Below, one piece after another: positions 27,343-37,138 of a DNA stretch of 64,000 nucleotides (positions are counted from its first letter, which is position 1; each line of letters begins with the position of its first letter). Where the stretch lies: assembly GCF_007830035.1 (NCBI RefSeq), contig NZ_VLKN01000002.1, positions 248,001 to 312,000 of the forward strand, written 5' to 3'. The position numbers and the translations under genes are program-made. Source of the DNA: Luteimonas cucumeris. Lineage in GTDB: Bacteria; Pseudomonadota; Gammaproteobacteria; Xanthomonadales; Xanthomonadaceae. The notes below the pieces were generated by a model, which was not told the DNA's origin, searched no databases, and saw nothing but the letters and a program-made list of their open reading frames with translations.

Positions 27343-28113
27343 CTAGATGCCGCCGTACCAGTCGTAATCGCGGTCTTCCCAGTAACCGCCCTTGCCGCCC
27401 TGCAGCGCGGCGTAGCTGTCCACCACTTCGATCGTGCGCAGGTACTTGGGCTGCTTGTAGCCGAGCTTGCGTTCGATGCGCATGCGTAGCGGTGCGCCGT
27501 TGGCGATCGGCAACGGCGCGCTGTTCAAGGTGTGGGCAACGAGCGTCTGCGGGTGGAAGGCGTCGTTCAGGTCGATGCTTTCGTAATAGCGGCCGCCGTT
27601 GTTGCCGTAGTCGTCGAAGCAATGGAACACGACATAGCGCGCGCCGGGCTTCAGGCGCGCCAGCCGCAGCAGGTGCGCCAGCGGCACGCCGCTCCACTGG
27701 CCGATCACGCTCCAGCCTTCGACGCAGTCGTGGCGCGTGATCTGCGTGCGCGTGGGCATCGCGCGGATCGCGTCGAGTCCGAACTCCAGCGGCTGCTCCA
27801 CCAGGCCGCGCAGCTGCAACCTGAAGCCGGCGAAATCGTCCGCCTTCAACGCCAGGTACTCCGGCGTCTGCGGATCCACCGAACCGTTGGGACGGAACAC
27901 CGGCGAGATCATCGATGCCGGAAATTCGCGCGCCAGCCGGTCGCCGCTGAGGAAGCGTTGCACGCTTTGACTCAGCGGCTCGGCGCGTTCGAGCAGGTCG
28001 ACGAAGCCAGGCTTGCGCGACAGCGCGTCGCAGCCGGTCAGCACGCCGACGCCCGCACCCGCCAGGGCGCCGCGCAACAGGCGCCGACGCGACGCTTCGA
28101 AGGAGTCAGTCAT
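27343..28113 (-). CDS. Molybdopterin-dependent oxidoreductase (sulfite-oxidase fold)
   Basis: A 256 aa exported protein. The amino end has a Tat-like signal (SRRRLLRGALAGAGVGVLTG). The sulfite-oxidase molybdopterin fold shows in the molybdenum-ligand cysteine motif ITRHDCVEGWSVIGQWSGVP, then YVVFHCFDDYGNNGGRYYES and GAPLRMRIERKLGYKQPKYL. Related to MsrP/YedY but not clearly orthologous. ATG 28113. It overlaps the cytochrome b gene by 8 nt, so the pair probably forms a periplasmic catalytic subunit with a membrane electron donor or acceptor. Substrate unknown. Confidence 0.85.
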   Translation of the reverse strand: MTDSFEASRRRLLRGALAGAGVGVLTGCDALSRKPGFVDLLERAEPLSQSVQRFLSGDRLAREFPASMISPVFRPNGSVDPQTPEYLALKADDFAGFRLQLRGLVEQPLEFGLDAIRAMPTRTQITRHDCVEGWSVIGQWSGVPLAHLLRLARLKPGARYVVFHCFDDYGNNGGRYYESIDLNDAFHPQTLVAHTLNSAPLPIANGAPLRMRIERKLGYKQPKYLRTIEVVDSYAALQGGKGGYWEDRDYDWYGGI

Positions 28114-28975
28114 TGCGCGCCTCCGTTGAACCGGCATCGCGTGATCGGCGCACGCGAAAACGACCGGTGATCATGGATCGCAGTTCGTTGATGGGACCCG
28201 CGTAGAACACCATCGCCACGTGCACCAGGGTGAACAGCACGAACAGCGACATCGCTGCGAAATGGATCGTGCGCGCCGCCTGCCGTCCGCCAAGCAGGTC
28301 GACGAAACCACCGAGCACGGTGTCCATCTGCGGCGACATCGACAGCCCGGTCAGGATCGCCAGCGGTGCCAGCACGAAGATCACGCCGAGGTAGGCCAGT
28401 TTCTGCAGCGGGTTGTAGCTCAGCGCGGCGTCGCCGGATGGATGGCGCAGGCGCAGATGGTCGGCGATCGAACGCGGCAGTTCGCGCCAATCGCGGCTAC
28501 GCATCGAGAGTTCGTTGTTGAAACGGCGGCTGGCAAGTGACCACGCCAGGTAACACGCGCCGTTGATCACCCACAGCCAGGCGAAGAAGAAATGCCAGCG
28601 CCTGCCGAGCGCGAGATTGCGCGAGCCGGGAATCGTGCTCCAGTCGGGAAAGCCCTTCGGCGCCAGCTTGCCCTGGCTGTTCTCCGAGACGCCGAGCACG
28701 CCGGTCGTCTCGATGCGCGCATCGCCGATGCGCGTCACGCCGTACAGCGTGCCATCCGGGCGTTGCATGGCCTGGGTCGCGAACAGCGGAGATTCGAAGT
28801 GCGAAGCCTCGCCCCAGTACAGCGCAGGGTGCGCGTTGAAGATCTGCAGGCCGCTGCCGACCAGCACCAGCAGGCAGGCGAAGTTGATCCAGTGCATGCA
28901 GCGCAGCGGCCAGCGATGGCGTAGCACGACGCGCCATGGAGGTTCCGCCTGCGGATCGATGATTCGGGTCTGCAT
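28106..28975 (-). CDS. Cytochrome b561-type membrane subunit
   Basis: A 289 aa integral membrane protein with about four helices carrying histidines suited to two b haems: RCMHWINFACLLVLVGSG, GRRWHFFFAWLWVINGACYL, YLGVIFVLAPLAILTGL and TIHFAAMSLFVLFTLVHVAM. It matches the cytochrome b/b6-like subunits of formate dehydrogenase and NiFe hydrogenase type. A large periplasmic-side loop lies between helices 1 and 2. It overlaps the downstream oxidoreductase gene by 8 nt. ATG 28975 is preferred; an upstream ATG at 29023 would add 16 residues. Confidence 0.85.
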   Translation of the reverse strand: MQTRIIDPQAEPPWRVVLRHRWPLRCMHWINFACLLVLVGSGLQIFNAHPALYWGEASHFESPLFATQAMQRPDGTLYGVTRIGDARIETTGVLGVSENSQGKLAPKGFPDWSTIPGSRNLALGRRWHFFFAWLWVINGACYLAWSLASRRFNNELSMRSRDWRELPRSIADHLRLRHPSGDAALSYNPLQKLAYLGVIFVLAPLAILTGLSMSPQMDTVLGGFVDLLGGRQAARTIHFAAMSLFVLFTLVHVAMVFYAGPINELRSMITGRFRVRRSRDAGSTEARND

Positions 28976-29071
28976 GTGGATGACAGGATTCTCACATGAA
29001 ACCGTAGGGCGGAACCGCCTCATGCGATTCCACCCGCCATGCAGCAGCAGCGGAAACCGCTTTGCGGAGTC

Positions 29072-30400
29072 TTACGTGAACAACGCTTCGCCGTACAGAT
29101 CGTGCTCGTCGCTGCCCATGATTTCGACCTGGACGAATTCGCCGGGCTTGAGGCCGGCCTCGAAGCCGTTCTGGATCTGCACCAGTCCGTCGATCTCCGG
29201 CGCATCGGCCATCGAGCGCGCGATGGCGAGTTCACCATCGATCGCATCGACCAGGCACTGCTGCACGCTGCCGACCTTGGCTTCCAGCCTCGCCGTGGAA
29301 ATCTCCGCCTGCCGTTCCATGAAGCGCGCCAGCCGCTCCTGCTTGACCGCTTCGTCGACCGGATCGGGCAGGTCGTTGGCCCGGGCGCCCTCGACTGGCG
29401 AATAGGCGAAGGCGCCGACGCGATCGAGCTGCGCTTCGTCGAGGAAATCCAGCAGCTCCTCGAATTCAGCCTCGGTCTCGCCCGGGAAACCGACGATGAA
29501 GGTGCTGCGGATGGTGAGTTCCGGGCAGATCGAACGCCAGCGCTGGATGCGCTCCAGCGTCTTGTCGACGGCTCCGGGACGCTTCATCAGTTTCAGCACG
29601 CGCGGGCTGGCGTGCTGGAACGGGATGTCGAGGTACGGCAGCAACTTGCCATCGGCCATCAACGGGATGATGTCGTCCACGTGCGGATATGGATACACGT
29701 AGTGCAAGCGCGTCCACACGCCCAGTTCCGACAGGCCTTCGCACAGCGCCTTCATGCGGGTCTGGTAGGACCTGTCGCGCCAGGTCCGCTCCGCATACTT
29801 CAGGTCGACGCCATAGGCCGACGTGTCCTGCGAAATCACCAGCAGTTCCTGCACGCCGCCGCGCACCAGCTTCTCGGCTTCGCGCAGTACCTCATCGACC
29901 GGGCGCGAGACCAGGTCGCCGCGCATCGACGGAATGATGCAGAAGCTGCAGCGATGATTGCAGCCTTCGGAAATCTTCAGATAGGCGTAGTGCTTGGGTG
30001 TCAACTTGATCCCAGTGTCTGGGACCAGGTTGATGAACGGGTCGTGCTTCGGTGGCAGTGCCGCGTGCACCGCGCCCATCACGCTGCCGTAATCCTGCGG
30101 ACCACTGATCGAAAGCACGTCCGGATGCGCGTCGCGGATCACGTCGGCGCGCTTGCCCAGGCAGCCGGTGACGATGACCTTGCCGTTCTCCGCCAGCGCC
30201 TCGCCGATCGCGTCGAGCGATTCGGTCACTGCCGAGTCGATGAAGCCGCAGGTATTGACCACCACCACGTCCGCATCGTCGTAGGTCTGGACGATGTCGT
30301 AGCCCTCCACGCGCAACTGGGTGAGGATGCGTTCGGAATCGACCAGTGCCTTCGGGCAACCGAGACTGACGAAACCGACCTTGGGATTGGCGAAGGACAT
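29072..30400 (-). CDS. rimO: Ribosomal protein S12 methylthiotransferase
   Basis: A 442 aa radical-SAM enzyme that methylthiolates Asp88 (E. coli numbering) of S12. Amino-terminal UPF0004 domain with cluster cysteines ([33 protein letters not shown]). Radical-SAM motif [15 protein letters not shown]. Carboxyl-terminal TRAM domain ([20 protein letters not shown]). RimO is favoured over MiaB by [10 protein letters not shown] and the SxxxG pattern. ATG 30400. Divergent from the hydrolase gene. Confidence 0.96.
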   Translation of the reverse strand: MSFANPKVGFVSLGCPKALVDSERILTQLRVEGYDIVQTYDDADVVVVNTCGFIDSAVTESLDAIGEALAENGKVIVTGCLGKRADVIRDAHPDVLSISGPQDYGSVMGAVHAALPPKHDPFINLVPDTGIKLTPKHYAYLKISEGCNHRCSFCIIPSMRGDLVSRPVDEVLREAEKLVRGGVQELLVISQDTSAYGVDLKYAERTWRDRSYQTRMKALCEGLSELGVWTRLHYVYPYPHVDDIIPLMADGKLLPYLDIPFQHASPRVLKLMKRPGAVDKTLERIQRWRSICPELTIRSTFIVGFPGETEAEFEELLDFLDEAQLDRVGAFAYSPVEGARANDLPDPVDEAVKQERLARFMERQAEISTARLEAKVGSVQQCLVDAIDGELAIARSMADAPEIDGLVQIQNGFEAGLKPGEFVQVEIMGSDEHDLYGEALFT

Positions 30401-30482
30401 GGCTATCCGGGGAATATGCGGGGAACGATCGGGAAGATATCGGGCGGCAACGCCAGCGACGTGGCGCGCGCGTAACGCCGCA

Positions 30483-30504
30483 ATTATACCTGCGAGGCTA
30501 GAAT
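30483..30504. promoter_or_regulatory. Divergent -10 elements between rimO and the hydrolase
   Basis: A minus-strand TATAAT (30488-30483) lies 83 nt before rimO. A plus-strand TAGAAT (30499-30504) lies 45 nt before the hydrolase start. -35 boxes are weak. Called by position and consensus. Confidence 0.4.
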
Positions 30505-30548
30505 CGACCCGTTCAGTTCCCGCTTCCACCACCCGCCGAGCCGCCGCC

Positions 30549-31214
30549 ATGGGCCGAGAATTCAGCTTCGAAACCACGCAGGGCCACGTCAGTGGCTGGC
30601 GTGCCGATCCCGAGGACCAGCCACGCGGCGGACTGGTCGTGCTGCAGGAGATCTTCGGCGTCAACGCGCACATGCGCAGCGTCGTGGACCGTTTCGCCGA
30701 TGCCGGCTACGTGGCGCTGGCTCCGGCGCTGTTCGACCCGGTCCAGCCCGGCGTCGAACTGGATTACGACCAGGACGGCTTCGCCAGGGGCCGCGAACTG
30801 GTCGGCGCGCTGGGCATGGAACGCGCACTCGAGATCGTTTCCGCGGCGGCGATGCTGCTGCAACGCGAGGGGCTGGAGGTCGGCGTGGTCGGCTACTGCT
30901 GGGGCGGCTCGGTGGCGTTCCTGGCCAATACGCGGCTCGGCTTGCCGGCGGTCAGCTACTACGGCGCACGCACGATGCCATTCCTCGACGAACCACTGCG
31001 CGCGGCGATGATGTTCCACTTCGGGGAAAAGGACGGCAGCATCCCCGCCCAGGACATCGCCACGCATCGCGAAAAGCAGCCGCGGGCCGAGGTCCATGTC
31101 TATCCTGCCGGCCACGCCTTCAATCGCGACGTCGACACGCACGCCTACCACGCCGCGAGCGCGTCGCTGGCGCTCGAACGCACGCTCGCCTTCTTCGCGG
31201 AGCAGCTGTCATGA
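30549..31214 (+). CDS. Dienelactone hydrolase family protein
   Basis: A 221 aa alpha/beta hydrolase. The nucleophile is cysteine in [13 protein letters not shown]; the acid is Asp in [10 protein letters not shown] and the histidine is in [11 protein letters not shown], the Cys-Asp-His triad of dienelactone hydrolases. The amino-terminal [20 protein letters not shown] is also typical. No chlorocatechol pathway genes are near, so the true substrate is open. ATG 30549. It overlaps the HIT gene by 4 nt. Confidence 0.88.
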   Translation: MGREFSFETTQGHVSGWRADPEDQPRGGLVVLQEIFGVNAHMRSVVDRFADAGYVALAPALFDPVQPGVELDYDQDGFARGRELVGALGMERALEIVSAAAMLLQREGLEVGVVGYCWGGSVAFLANTRLGLPAVSYYGARTMPFLDEPLRAAMMFHFGEKDGSIPAQDIATHREKQPRAEVHVYPAGHAFNRDVDTHAYHAASASLALERTLAFFAEQLS

Positions 31215-31624
31215 AAAGCAACTGGCACCTGCATCCGCAACTGGCCGACGACACCCATCCGCTCGCTCAATTCGCACTGTGCGAACTGCGGTTGATGGAC
31301 GACGCCAATTACCCGTGGCTGATCCTGGTGCCACGCGTGGAGGAAGCAGTCGAACTGCTCGACCTGGACGCCGCGCAACGGCATGCGCTGACCGACGAGA
31401 TCGACCGCGCAAGCCACGCGCTGCGCGACCTGTTCCGCCCGCACAAGCTCAACGTCGCCGCGCTCGGCAACCTGGTGCCGCAACTGCACGTGCACGTGAT
31501 CGCGCGTTACGAGGATGATCCCGCCTGGCCACGTCCAGTCTGGGGCACCGCGGCGGCACGTCCCTACGCGGCGGAGATGCTGATCGAGCGCATCGCACGC
31601 CTGCGCGAGGCCCTGCACGTCTGA
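31211..31624 (+). CDS. HIT-domain protein
   Basis: A 137 aa member of the histidine-triad superfamily. The triad shows as NLVPQLHVHVIARYEDD, with the nucleotide-binding region around LILVPRVEEAVELLDL upstream. Such proteins hydrolyse or transfer nucleotide phosphoesters. The start overlaps the hydrolase stop (ATGA), implying coupling. Specific substrate cannot be given. Confidence 0.85.
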   Translation: MKSNWHLHPQLADDTHPLAQFALCELRLMDDANYPWLILVPRVEEAVELLDLDAAQRHALTDEIDRASHALRDLFRPHKLNVAALGNLVPQLHVHVIARYEDDPAWPRPVWGTAAARPYAAEMLIERIARLREALHV

Positions 31625-31719
31625 CCTGCCGCATTGCGTGGCGCATCGCGATTGCCTAGTTCTGGAACCCGCCCAGAGCCAAAAGCACAAGCCGCGGCGG
31701 TAAGCCGCTTCCACGAGCT

Positions 31720-32289
31720 TCAGGTACGCGGCAAGGTGACGCCGACCTGTCCCTGGTACTTGCCGCCGCGATCCTTGTAGGAGGTCTCGCAGACCTCGTC
31801 GGACTGGAAGAACAGCATCTGCGCCACGCCTTCGTTGGCGTAGATGCGCGCCGGCAATGGCGTGGTGTTGCTGAACTCCAGCGTGACGTGGCCTTCCCAT
31901 TCCGGCTCCAGCGGGGTCACGTTGACGATGATGCCGCAGCGCGCGTAGGTACTCTTGCCCAGGCACACCACCAGCGTGTCGCGCGGGATGCGGAAGTATT
32001 CGACAGTGCGCGCCAGCGCGAACGAATTCGGCGGGATGATGCAGACGTCGGCTTCGATGTCGACGAAGCTGCCATTGTCGAAATGCTTGGGATCGACGAT
32101 GGTCGAGTTGATGTTGGTGAACACCTTGAATTCGCGTGAGCAGCGCACGTCGTAGCCGTAGCTGGAGGTACCGTAGCTGACGATGCGGTGGCCGTCCGCG
32201 GCGTGCTTGACCTGGCCGGGTTCAAACGGTTCGATCATCTGCTGCTGTTCCACCATCCGCCGTATCCAGCGGTCACTCTTGATGCTCAT
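31720..32289 (-). CDS. dcd: dCTP deaminase
   Basis: A 189 aa trimeric enzyme that deaminates dCTP to dUTP for thymidylate synthesis. Signatures: [14 protein letters not shown] at the start, [47 protein letters not shown] and [15 protein letters not shown]. Full family length. ATG 32289. It lies 82 nt after the Mrp gene on the same strand and converges with the HIT gene. Confidence 0.97.
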   Translation of the reverse strand: MSIKSDRWIRRMVEQQQMIEPFEPGQVKHAADGHRIVSYGTSSYGYDVRCSREFKVFTNINSTIVDPKHFDNGSFVDIEADVCIIPPNSFALARTVEYFRIPRDTLVVCLGKSTYARCGIIVNVTPLEPEWEGHVTLEFSNTTPLPARIYANEGVAQMLFFQSDEVCETSYKDRGGKYQGQVGVTLPRT

Positions 32290-32371
32290 GCGGGATTCCC
32301 GTGGGCCGTGCGGCCGATTGCGTGATTGTAGGTCGGGGCTACGCCCCCGACGAGCGGTGTGCTGGCCCGCC

Positions 32372-33238
32372 CTAAACCAGCGATGCGGAAATCCCCATCG
32401 GCGCGCGTGGCCGCGCCGCGAGCACCTCGGCCAGGCGCCGTGCGGTCTGCCGGTAGGCCTGCGCTGCGACGGAGTCGGGCGCGGACGCCACGATCGGCTG
32501 GCCTGCGTCGCCCTGCTCGCGGATCGCGATCTCCAGCGGCAGCGACCCCAGCAGCGGCACGCCGTACTGCGCCGCCATCTTTTCGCCACCGCCGGAACCG
32601 AAGATGTGCTCGGCGTGGCCGCAGTTCGAGCACACGTGCACGGCCATGTTCTCGATCAGGCCCAGCACCGGCACTTCGACCTTCTCGAACATCTTCAGCG
32701 CCTTCCTGGCGTCCAGCGTGGCGATGTCCTGCGGCGTGGTCACGATCACCGCGCCGGCGACCGGGATCTTCTGCGACAGGGTCAGCTGGATGTCGCCGGT
32801 ACCCGGCGGAAGATCGACGACCAGATAGTCCAGGTCGCCCCACAGCGTCTCGTTGAACAGCTGGGTCAGCGCCGAAGTCGCCATCGGTCCACGCCAGATC
32901 ATCGGCGTGTCCTGGTCGACGAGGACGCCGATCGACATCGCCTCGATGCCGTGCGCGCGCATCGGCTCGATCGACTTGCCGTCGGGGCTGTCGGGCCGCC
33001 CGGACAGGCCGAGCATGGCCGGGATGCTGGGCCCGTAGATGTCGGCGTCGAGGATGCCGACCCGCGCACCTTCCAGCTGCAGGGCCAGGGCCAGGTTGAC
33101 GGCGGTGGTCGACTTGCCGACCCCGCCCTTGCCCGAGGCCACGGCAATGACATTACGGATGCGCGGCGACAGGGAGACGTTGGGCTGCACCGCATGCGCG
33201 TGGATGCGGGGTTTCTGTGGATTTTGCTGCATGTGCAC
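32372..33238 (-). CDS. apbC: Iron-sulfur cluster carrier ATPase (Mrp/ApbC)
   Basis: A 288 aa P-loop protein of the Mrp/NBP35 family that binds and delivers Fe-S clusters. Deviant Walker [48 protein letters not shown], and the cluster-bridging CxxC in [14 protein letters not shown]. The amino-terminal DUF59 domain of longer homologues is absent. Start uncertain between 33238 and 33232. Confidence 0.92.
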   Translation of the reverse strand: MHMQQNPQKPRIHAHAVQPNVSLSPRIRNVIAVASGKGGVGKSTTAVNLALALQLEGARVGILDADIYGPSIPAMLGLSGRPDSPDGKSIEPMRAHGIEAMSIGVLVDQDTPMIWRGPMATSALTQLFNETLWGDLDYLVVDLPPGTGDIQLTLSQKIPVAGAVIVTTPQDIATLDARKALKMFEKVEVPVLGLIENMAVHVCSNCGHAEHIFGSGGGEKMAAQYGVPLLGSLPLEIAIREQGDAGQPIVASAPDSVAAQAYRQTARRLAEVLAARPRAPMGISASLV

Positions 33239-33426
33239 AGTTTACGCCTTCGCCCCGCCCCGGCTGGTCTCCGCCTTCGCCGAAGGGAAATCAAGCGGCG
33301 ATCCGCTCGTCCCTGTGCTCCGGAAACGGCCGGGACAACTGGTTCCATACGCCAGCGGATCGGGTATAACTCCGGACATCCGGAAGGCATCCGCCGCCGG
33401 TCCCGCGAACTCCTGGAGGGGAACCC

Positions 33427-33855
33427 ATGCGTATCAAACTGCTCGCGATGGTGCTGGCAATGCTGCCGGCGGCCGCTTTCGCCCAGAACAGCCCGGTCGG
33501 CCGCTGGAAGACCATCGACGACGAGACCGGCAAGGTGAAGTCGATCGTCGAGATCACCCAGGCCAGCAACGGCACGCTGTCCGGCAAGGTGGTGGAAGTG
33601 CTGTCGTCCGACCGAGGCCCCAACCCGACCTGCGACAAGTGCAGCGGCGCCAACAAGGACAAGCCGGTCAAGGGCATGACCATCCTGTGGGACCTGAAGG
33701 CCGACGGCGACGGCTGGAGCGGCGGCACCGTGCTCGACCCGGCCAAGGGCAAGACCTACAAGTCCAAGCTGAAGATGATGGACGGCGGCAAGAAACTCGG
33801 CATGTCCGGCTGCGTCGCCTTCATCTGCCGCGAGCAGGTATGGGTGCGCGAGTAA
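33427..33855 (+). CDS. DUF2147 family exported protein
   Basis: A 142 aa protein with a signal peptide (1-19, ending AAFAQ). The mature part has SPVGRWKTIDDETGKVKSIV, GTLSGKVVEVL, MTILWDLKADGDGWSGG and LDPAKGKTYKSKLKM, the hallmarks of DUF2147. Two cysteines lie in PTCDKCSGAN and two near the end. Function unknown; the fold is probably a small beta barrel. The ATG follows CTGGAGGGG. Promoter: TATAAC at 33365-33370. A terminator follows. Confidence 0.88.
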   Translation: MRIKLLAMVLAMLPAAAFAQNSPVGRWKTIDDETGKVKSIVEITQASNGTLSGKVVEVLSSDRGPNPTCDKCSGANKDKPVKGMTILWDLKADGDGWSGGTVLDPAKGKTYKSKLKMMDGGKKLGMSGCVAFICREQVWVRE

Positions 33856-33950
33856 GTTGGCGGCCCCAGTTTCAACTGAGTGCCATCCATCTGCTTGAAC
33901 CTGGGTCTGCTGGAAGCCGAAACCGCGAAACAGTCACCCAGACCCAGAGG

Positions 33951-33976
33951 GCGGCGGCCATGGATGGCCGCCGTTT
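33951..33976 (+). terminator. Rho-independent terminator of the DUF2147 gene
   Basis: The stem GGCGGCCAT/ATGGCCGCC (about 33953-33972) is followed by TTTT (33973-33976). It lies about 100 nt after the gene stop. Confidence 0.75.
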
Positions 33977-34390
33977 TCCGACCGAGCCAAGGAGGGCGAG
34001 TCGAAAAATCTACGAGGGCTCCAAGCCGCTACGTGAGCCTTGATCGGGGAAGACCCTTTTCTTTACTCAGGGCTGCGCCCTTCGCCCTTCGGGCCGGCTA
34101 CGCCGTTCGCGCCTGCGGCGCAGTGGTTACTTTCTTTTTTGGGTCAGCAAAAGAAAGTGACCCGCACGTGCAGCGGGCGGAAGCTCTTGGATCTGAAAAC
34201 CTCCAAAGTCACTGGATTATTCGCTCCGCTCACCCCTTCGGGGCCGTCCTTCGGACGTTCTACGCGCTTCGCGCTTGTCCTGCCTTCGCGGGGATGACGA
34301 CTTCAAGCCGAGCAGCGGGAGCAAGCACCGCTCTACACACGCCAAAGGCGAAGGACGCGTCCGCCACCATGGCTCTATTCGACCGCATGC
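33977..34390. other. Gene-free region with a composite interspersed repeat
   Basis: No credible gene lies between the DUF2147 terminator and the metG promoter (GATAAT at 34391-34396). The stretch holds GC-rich palindromic segments (around 34080-34120), the GGTTACTTTC inverted repeat and the GTCATCCCC-type ends. A 171 aa frame across it (33880-34395) has no homology that I recognise and is rejected. Confidence 0.7.
34125..34300. repeat. Composite interspersed repeat, copy 1
   Basis: Part one (34125-34162) is the inverted repeat GGTTACTTTCTTTT...AAAAGAAAGTGACC. Part two has the ends CCAAAGTCACTGGAT (34203-34217) and CCTTCGCGGGGATGACGA (34283-34300), the same ends as the compact palindrome at 8650-8692 but about 65 bp apart. 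A second composite lies at 46123-46262. Confidence 0.75.
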
Positions 34391-34422
34391 GATAATCCCC
34401 GCCCCTTCGTCGCAAGCCCACC

Positions 34423-36495
34423 ATGTCCCGCAATATCGCCGTCACCTGCGCCCTACCCTACGCCAACGGGCCGCTGCACCTCGGCCACCTGGTCGGTTAC
34501 GTCCAGGGCGATATCTGGATCCGCGCGCAGCGCATGGCCGGCCATACGGTGCGCTTCGTCTGCGCCGACGACACCCACGGCACGCCGATCATGCTGGCGG
34601 CCGAAAAAGCCGGTACCACGCCGGAAGCATTCATCGCCGGCACCCAGGCCAGCCATGAACGCGATTTCGCCGACTTCGGCGTGGCCTTCGACCACTACGG
34701 ATCAACCCACTCGTCCGGCAACCGCCAGTTGACCGAGGCGATCTACGCCAGGCTCGACAACAACGGCCACATCGCGCACCGCTCGGTCGCACAGTTCTAC
34801 GATCCGGCCAAGGGCATGTTCCTGCCCGACCGCTACATCAAGGGCATCTGCCCGAACTGCGGCACGCCCGACCAGTACGGCGACAACTGCGAGAACTGCG
34901 GCGCGACCTACGCCCCGACCGACCTGAAAGAGCCGCGTTCGGTGCTCAGTGGCGCCACGCCGGAACTGCGCGAGTCGGAGCATTTCTTCTTCGAGGTCGG
35001 CCAGTTCGATGCGTTCCTGCGGCAGTGGCTGGCCGGCGACGTGGCCGTGCCCGGCGTCAAGGCCAAGCTGCAGGAATGGCTGGATGGCGAAGGCGGCCTG
35101 CGTGCGTGGGACATCTCGCGCGACGCACCGTATTTCGGCTTCGAAATCCCCGGCCACCCCGGCAAGTATTTCTACGTGTGGCTGGATGCACCGATCGGTT
35201 ATCTCGCCGCGCTGCAGGCGCTGGGCGAGCGCGAGGGCTTCAATTATTTCGATTACCTCGCCCACGACAGCGATGCCGAACTGCATCACTTCATCGGCAA
35301 GGACATCGTCAATTTCCATGGCCTGTTCTGGCCGGCGGTACTGCACGGTGCCGGCATGCGCGCGCCTACGCGACTGCACGTCAATGGTTACCTGATGGTG
35401 GACGGCGCGAAGATGTCGAAGTCGCGCGGCACCTTCGTGATGGCGCGCACCTACCTGGATGCAGGCCTGCATCCGGAAGCGCTGCGCTACTATTTCGCCG
35501 CGAAATCCTCCGGCGGCGTCGACGACCTCGATCTCAACCTGTCGGATTTCGTTGCGCGCGTGAATGCCGACGTGGTCGGCAAATTCGTCAACCTGGCCAG
35601 CCGCTGCGCCGGGTTCATCGACAAGCGCTTCGATGGCCGCCTCGCCGTCACGCTGGCGGACGCGGACATGTACGCACGCTCCATCGCCGCGCTGGTACCG
35701 ATCCGCGAAGCCTACGAACGCAACGATCCGGCCAGCGTGCTGCGCCAGGCGATGGCCTTGGCCGACGAAGCCAACCGCTACATCGACGAACGCAAACCCT
35801 GGGTGATCGCCAAACAGGAAGATGGCGATATGGAACTGCAGGCGGTGTGCACGCAGGGACTGAACCTGTTCCGCGTGCTGGCCGCTGCGCTGAAGCCGGT
35901 ACTGCCGCACGTCGTCGGCCAGGCGGAAGTATTCCTGGATGCGCCCGTCGATACCTGGGCCGACCTGGATGCGCCGCTGCTGGGTCGCAGGATCAAATCC
36001 TACGCACCGCTGTTCACGAGAATCGACACCAAGCAGATCGACGCCATGATCGAAGCCAGCAAGGACACCCTCGCGGCCAAGCCAGCGGCGACCGATACGA
36101 CTGCGGCCGCTAAAGGTGAAAGTCTGAAAACAACCAGCCCGCAGCCGCCAGTTCCCAGCCCCGCCATCATCGGCATCGACGATTTCACGAAGCTCGACCT
36201 GCGCGTCGGCAAGGTCGTGGCCTGCGAGTTCGTCGATGGCTCCGACAAGCTGCTGCGTTTCGAACTGGATGCCGGCGACCTCGGCAAGCGCCAGATCTTC
36301 TCCGGCATCCGCGCCAGCTACGGTGAGCCGGAGAAACTGGTCGGCCGCAACGTGGTATTCATCGCCAACCTGGCGCCACGCAAGATGCGCTTCGGCGTCA
36401 GCGAAGGGATGATCCTGTCGGCCGGGTTCGACGGCGGCGGATTGTCGCTGCTGGACGCCGACGATGGCGCGCTGCCAGGCATGCCGGTGCGTTGA
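34423..36495 (+). CDS. metG: Methionyl-tRNA synthetase
   Basis: A 690 aa class I synthetase. HIGH motif as LPYANGPLHLGHLVGYVQGD, zinc knuckle with four cysteines (GICPNCGTPDQYGDNCENCG), KMSKS as GAKMSKSRGTFVMA, and a carboxyl-terminal tRNA-binding domain (DDFTKLDLRVGKVVACEFVD, about 585-690) that supports dimerisation. An Ala/Thr-rich linker (about 548-580) joins the parts. ATG 34423. Confidence 0.98.
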   Translation: MSRNIAVTCALPYANGPLHLGHLVGYVQGDIWIRAQRMAGHTVRFVCADDTHGTPIMLAAEKAGTTPEAFIAGTQASHERDFADFGVAFDHYGSTHSSGNRQLTEAIYARLDNNGHIAHRSVAQFYDPAKGMFLPDRYIKGICPNCGTPDQYGDNCENCGATYAPTDLKEPRSVLSGATPELRESEHFFFEVGQFDAFLRQWLAGDVAVPGVKAKLQEWLDGEGGLRAWDISRDAPYFGFEIPGHPGKYFYVWLDAPIGYLAALQALGEREGFNYFDYLAHDSDAELHHFIGKDIVNFHGLFWPAVLHGAGMRAPTRLHVNGYLMVDGAKMSKSRGTFVMARTYLDAGLHPEALRYYFAAKSSGGVDDLDLNLSDFVARVNADVVGKFVNLASRCAGFIDKRFDGRLAVTLADADMYARSIAALVPIREAYERNDPASVLRQAMALADEANRYIDERKPWVIAKQEDGDMELQAVCTQGLNLFRVLAAALKPVLPHVVGQAEVFLDAPVDTWADLDAPLLGRRIKSYAPLFTRIDTKQIDAMIEASKDTLAAKPAATDTTAAAKGESLKTTSPQPPVPSPAIIGIDDFTKLDLRVGKVVACEFVDGSDKLLRFELDAGDLGKRQIFSGIRASYGEPEKLVGRNVVFIANLAPRKMRFGVSEGMILSAGFDGGGLSLLDADDGALPGMPVR

Positions 36496-36500
36496 AGGCC

Positions 36501-36607
36501 GTGATTCGTGATTCGTGATTAGTGATTCGTAACAGCAGTGCCTTCGGTACGGCGCTCGAGCAAACCATGCCTTCGCGAATCACGAATCACGAATCACGAA
36601 TCACGGA
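36501..36607. repeat. Inverted heptad arrays (GTGATTC/GAATCAC) running into rnfB
   Basis: The left arm (36501-36530) is GTGATTCGTGATTCGTGATT and a further unit. The right arm (36576-36607) is four tandem GAATCAC units. The arms are reverse complements separated by about 45 bp, so a long hairpin or cruciform is possible. The right arm lies inside the reading frame of rnfB, right after its start codon. Confidence 0.88.
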
Positions 36608-37004
36608 TCTCGTCGAACGCCTCGACCGCATCCTGCCGCAGACCCAATGTGGGCAGTGCGGTTACGACGGCTGCCGGCCTTATGCCGAGGCGATGGCACG
36701 CGGCGACGCGGACATCGACCATTGCCCGCCCGGCGGCAACGCCGGTGCGCGAGCGTTGGCCAAGCTGTTGCACGTGCCGACGAAGCCCTACGACCGCACG
36801 CGGGGCACGCACAAGGACGCGCAGGTGGCGGTCGTCATCGAAGCCGACTGCATCGGCTGCACCAAATGCATCCAGGCCTGTCCGGTCGACGCCATCGTCG
36901 GCGCCGCCAGACAAATGCACGTCGTGATCGAGCCGCTGTGCACGGGCTGCGAACTGTGCGTGCCCGCCTGCCCCGTCGATTGCATCGTGATGTTGCCGGG
37001 GTAG
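36567..37004 (+). CDS. rnfB: RnfB-like ferredoxin subunit of electron-transport complex
   Basis: About 145 aa. Fe-S motif of the amino-terminal domain in [19 protein letters not shown], then two 4Fe-4S ferredoxin motifs ([16 protein letters not shown] and [16 protein letters not shown]). RnfB takes part in ion-coupled ferredoxin:NAD oxidoreduction or SoxR reduction. No other rnf gene is present here, and the hydrophobic amino-terminal anchor of full RnfB is missing, as I recall for Xanthomonas homologues. The first 13 residues after ATG 36567 come from GAATCAC repeats; the conserved part begins at [12 protein letters not shown]. Confidence 0.85.
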   Translation: MPSRITNHESRITDLVERLDRILPQTQCGQCGYDGCRPYAEAMARGDADIDHCPPGGNAGARALAKLLHVPTKPYDRTRGTHKDAQVAVVIEADCIGCTKCIQACPVDAIVGAARQMHVVIEPLCTGCELCVPACPVDCIVMLPG

Positions 37005-37138
37005 CCGTAGACGGGCTCAAGCCCGCCATCGCCGTACGTGGATAGCTCCAGGCCGGCATGCCGTCGCGAAACGACAAGCACGCAGCGGTAGTACGCAAAA
37101 GAATATTGTTGGTGGCCTTGGGTCCTACGCGATCCCGA

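Noticed and set aside
33880-34395. A 171-codon plus-strand frame in the gap before metG
   Set aside because: It spans a terminator and interspersed repeats and has no recognisable homology or ribosome site.
36501-36607. CRISPR or phage attachment site
   Set aside because: Seven-base tandem units in inverted arms, no spacers, no integrase nearby and no tRNA overlap.
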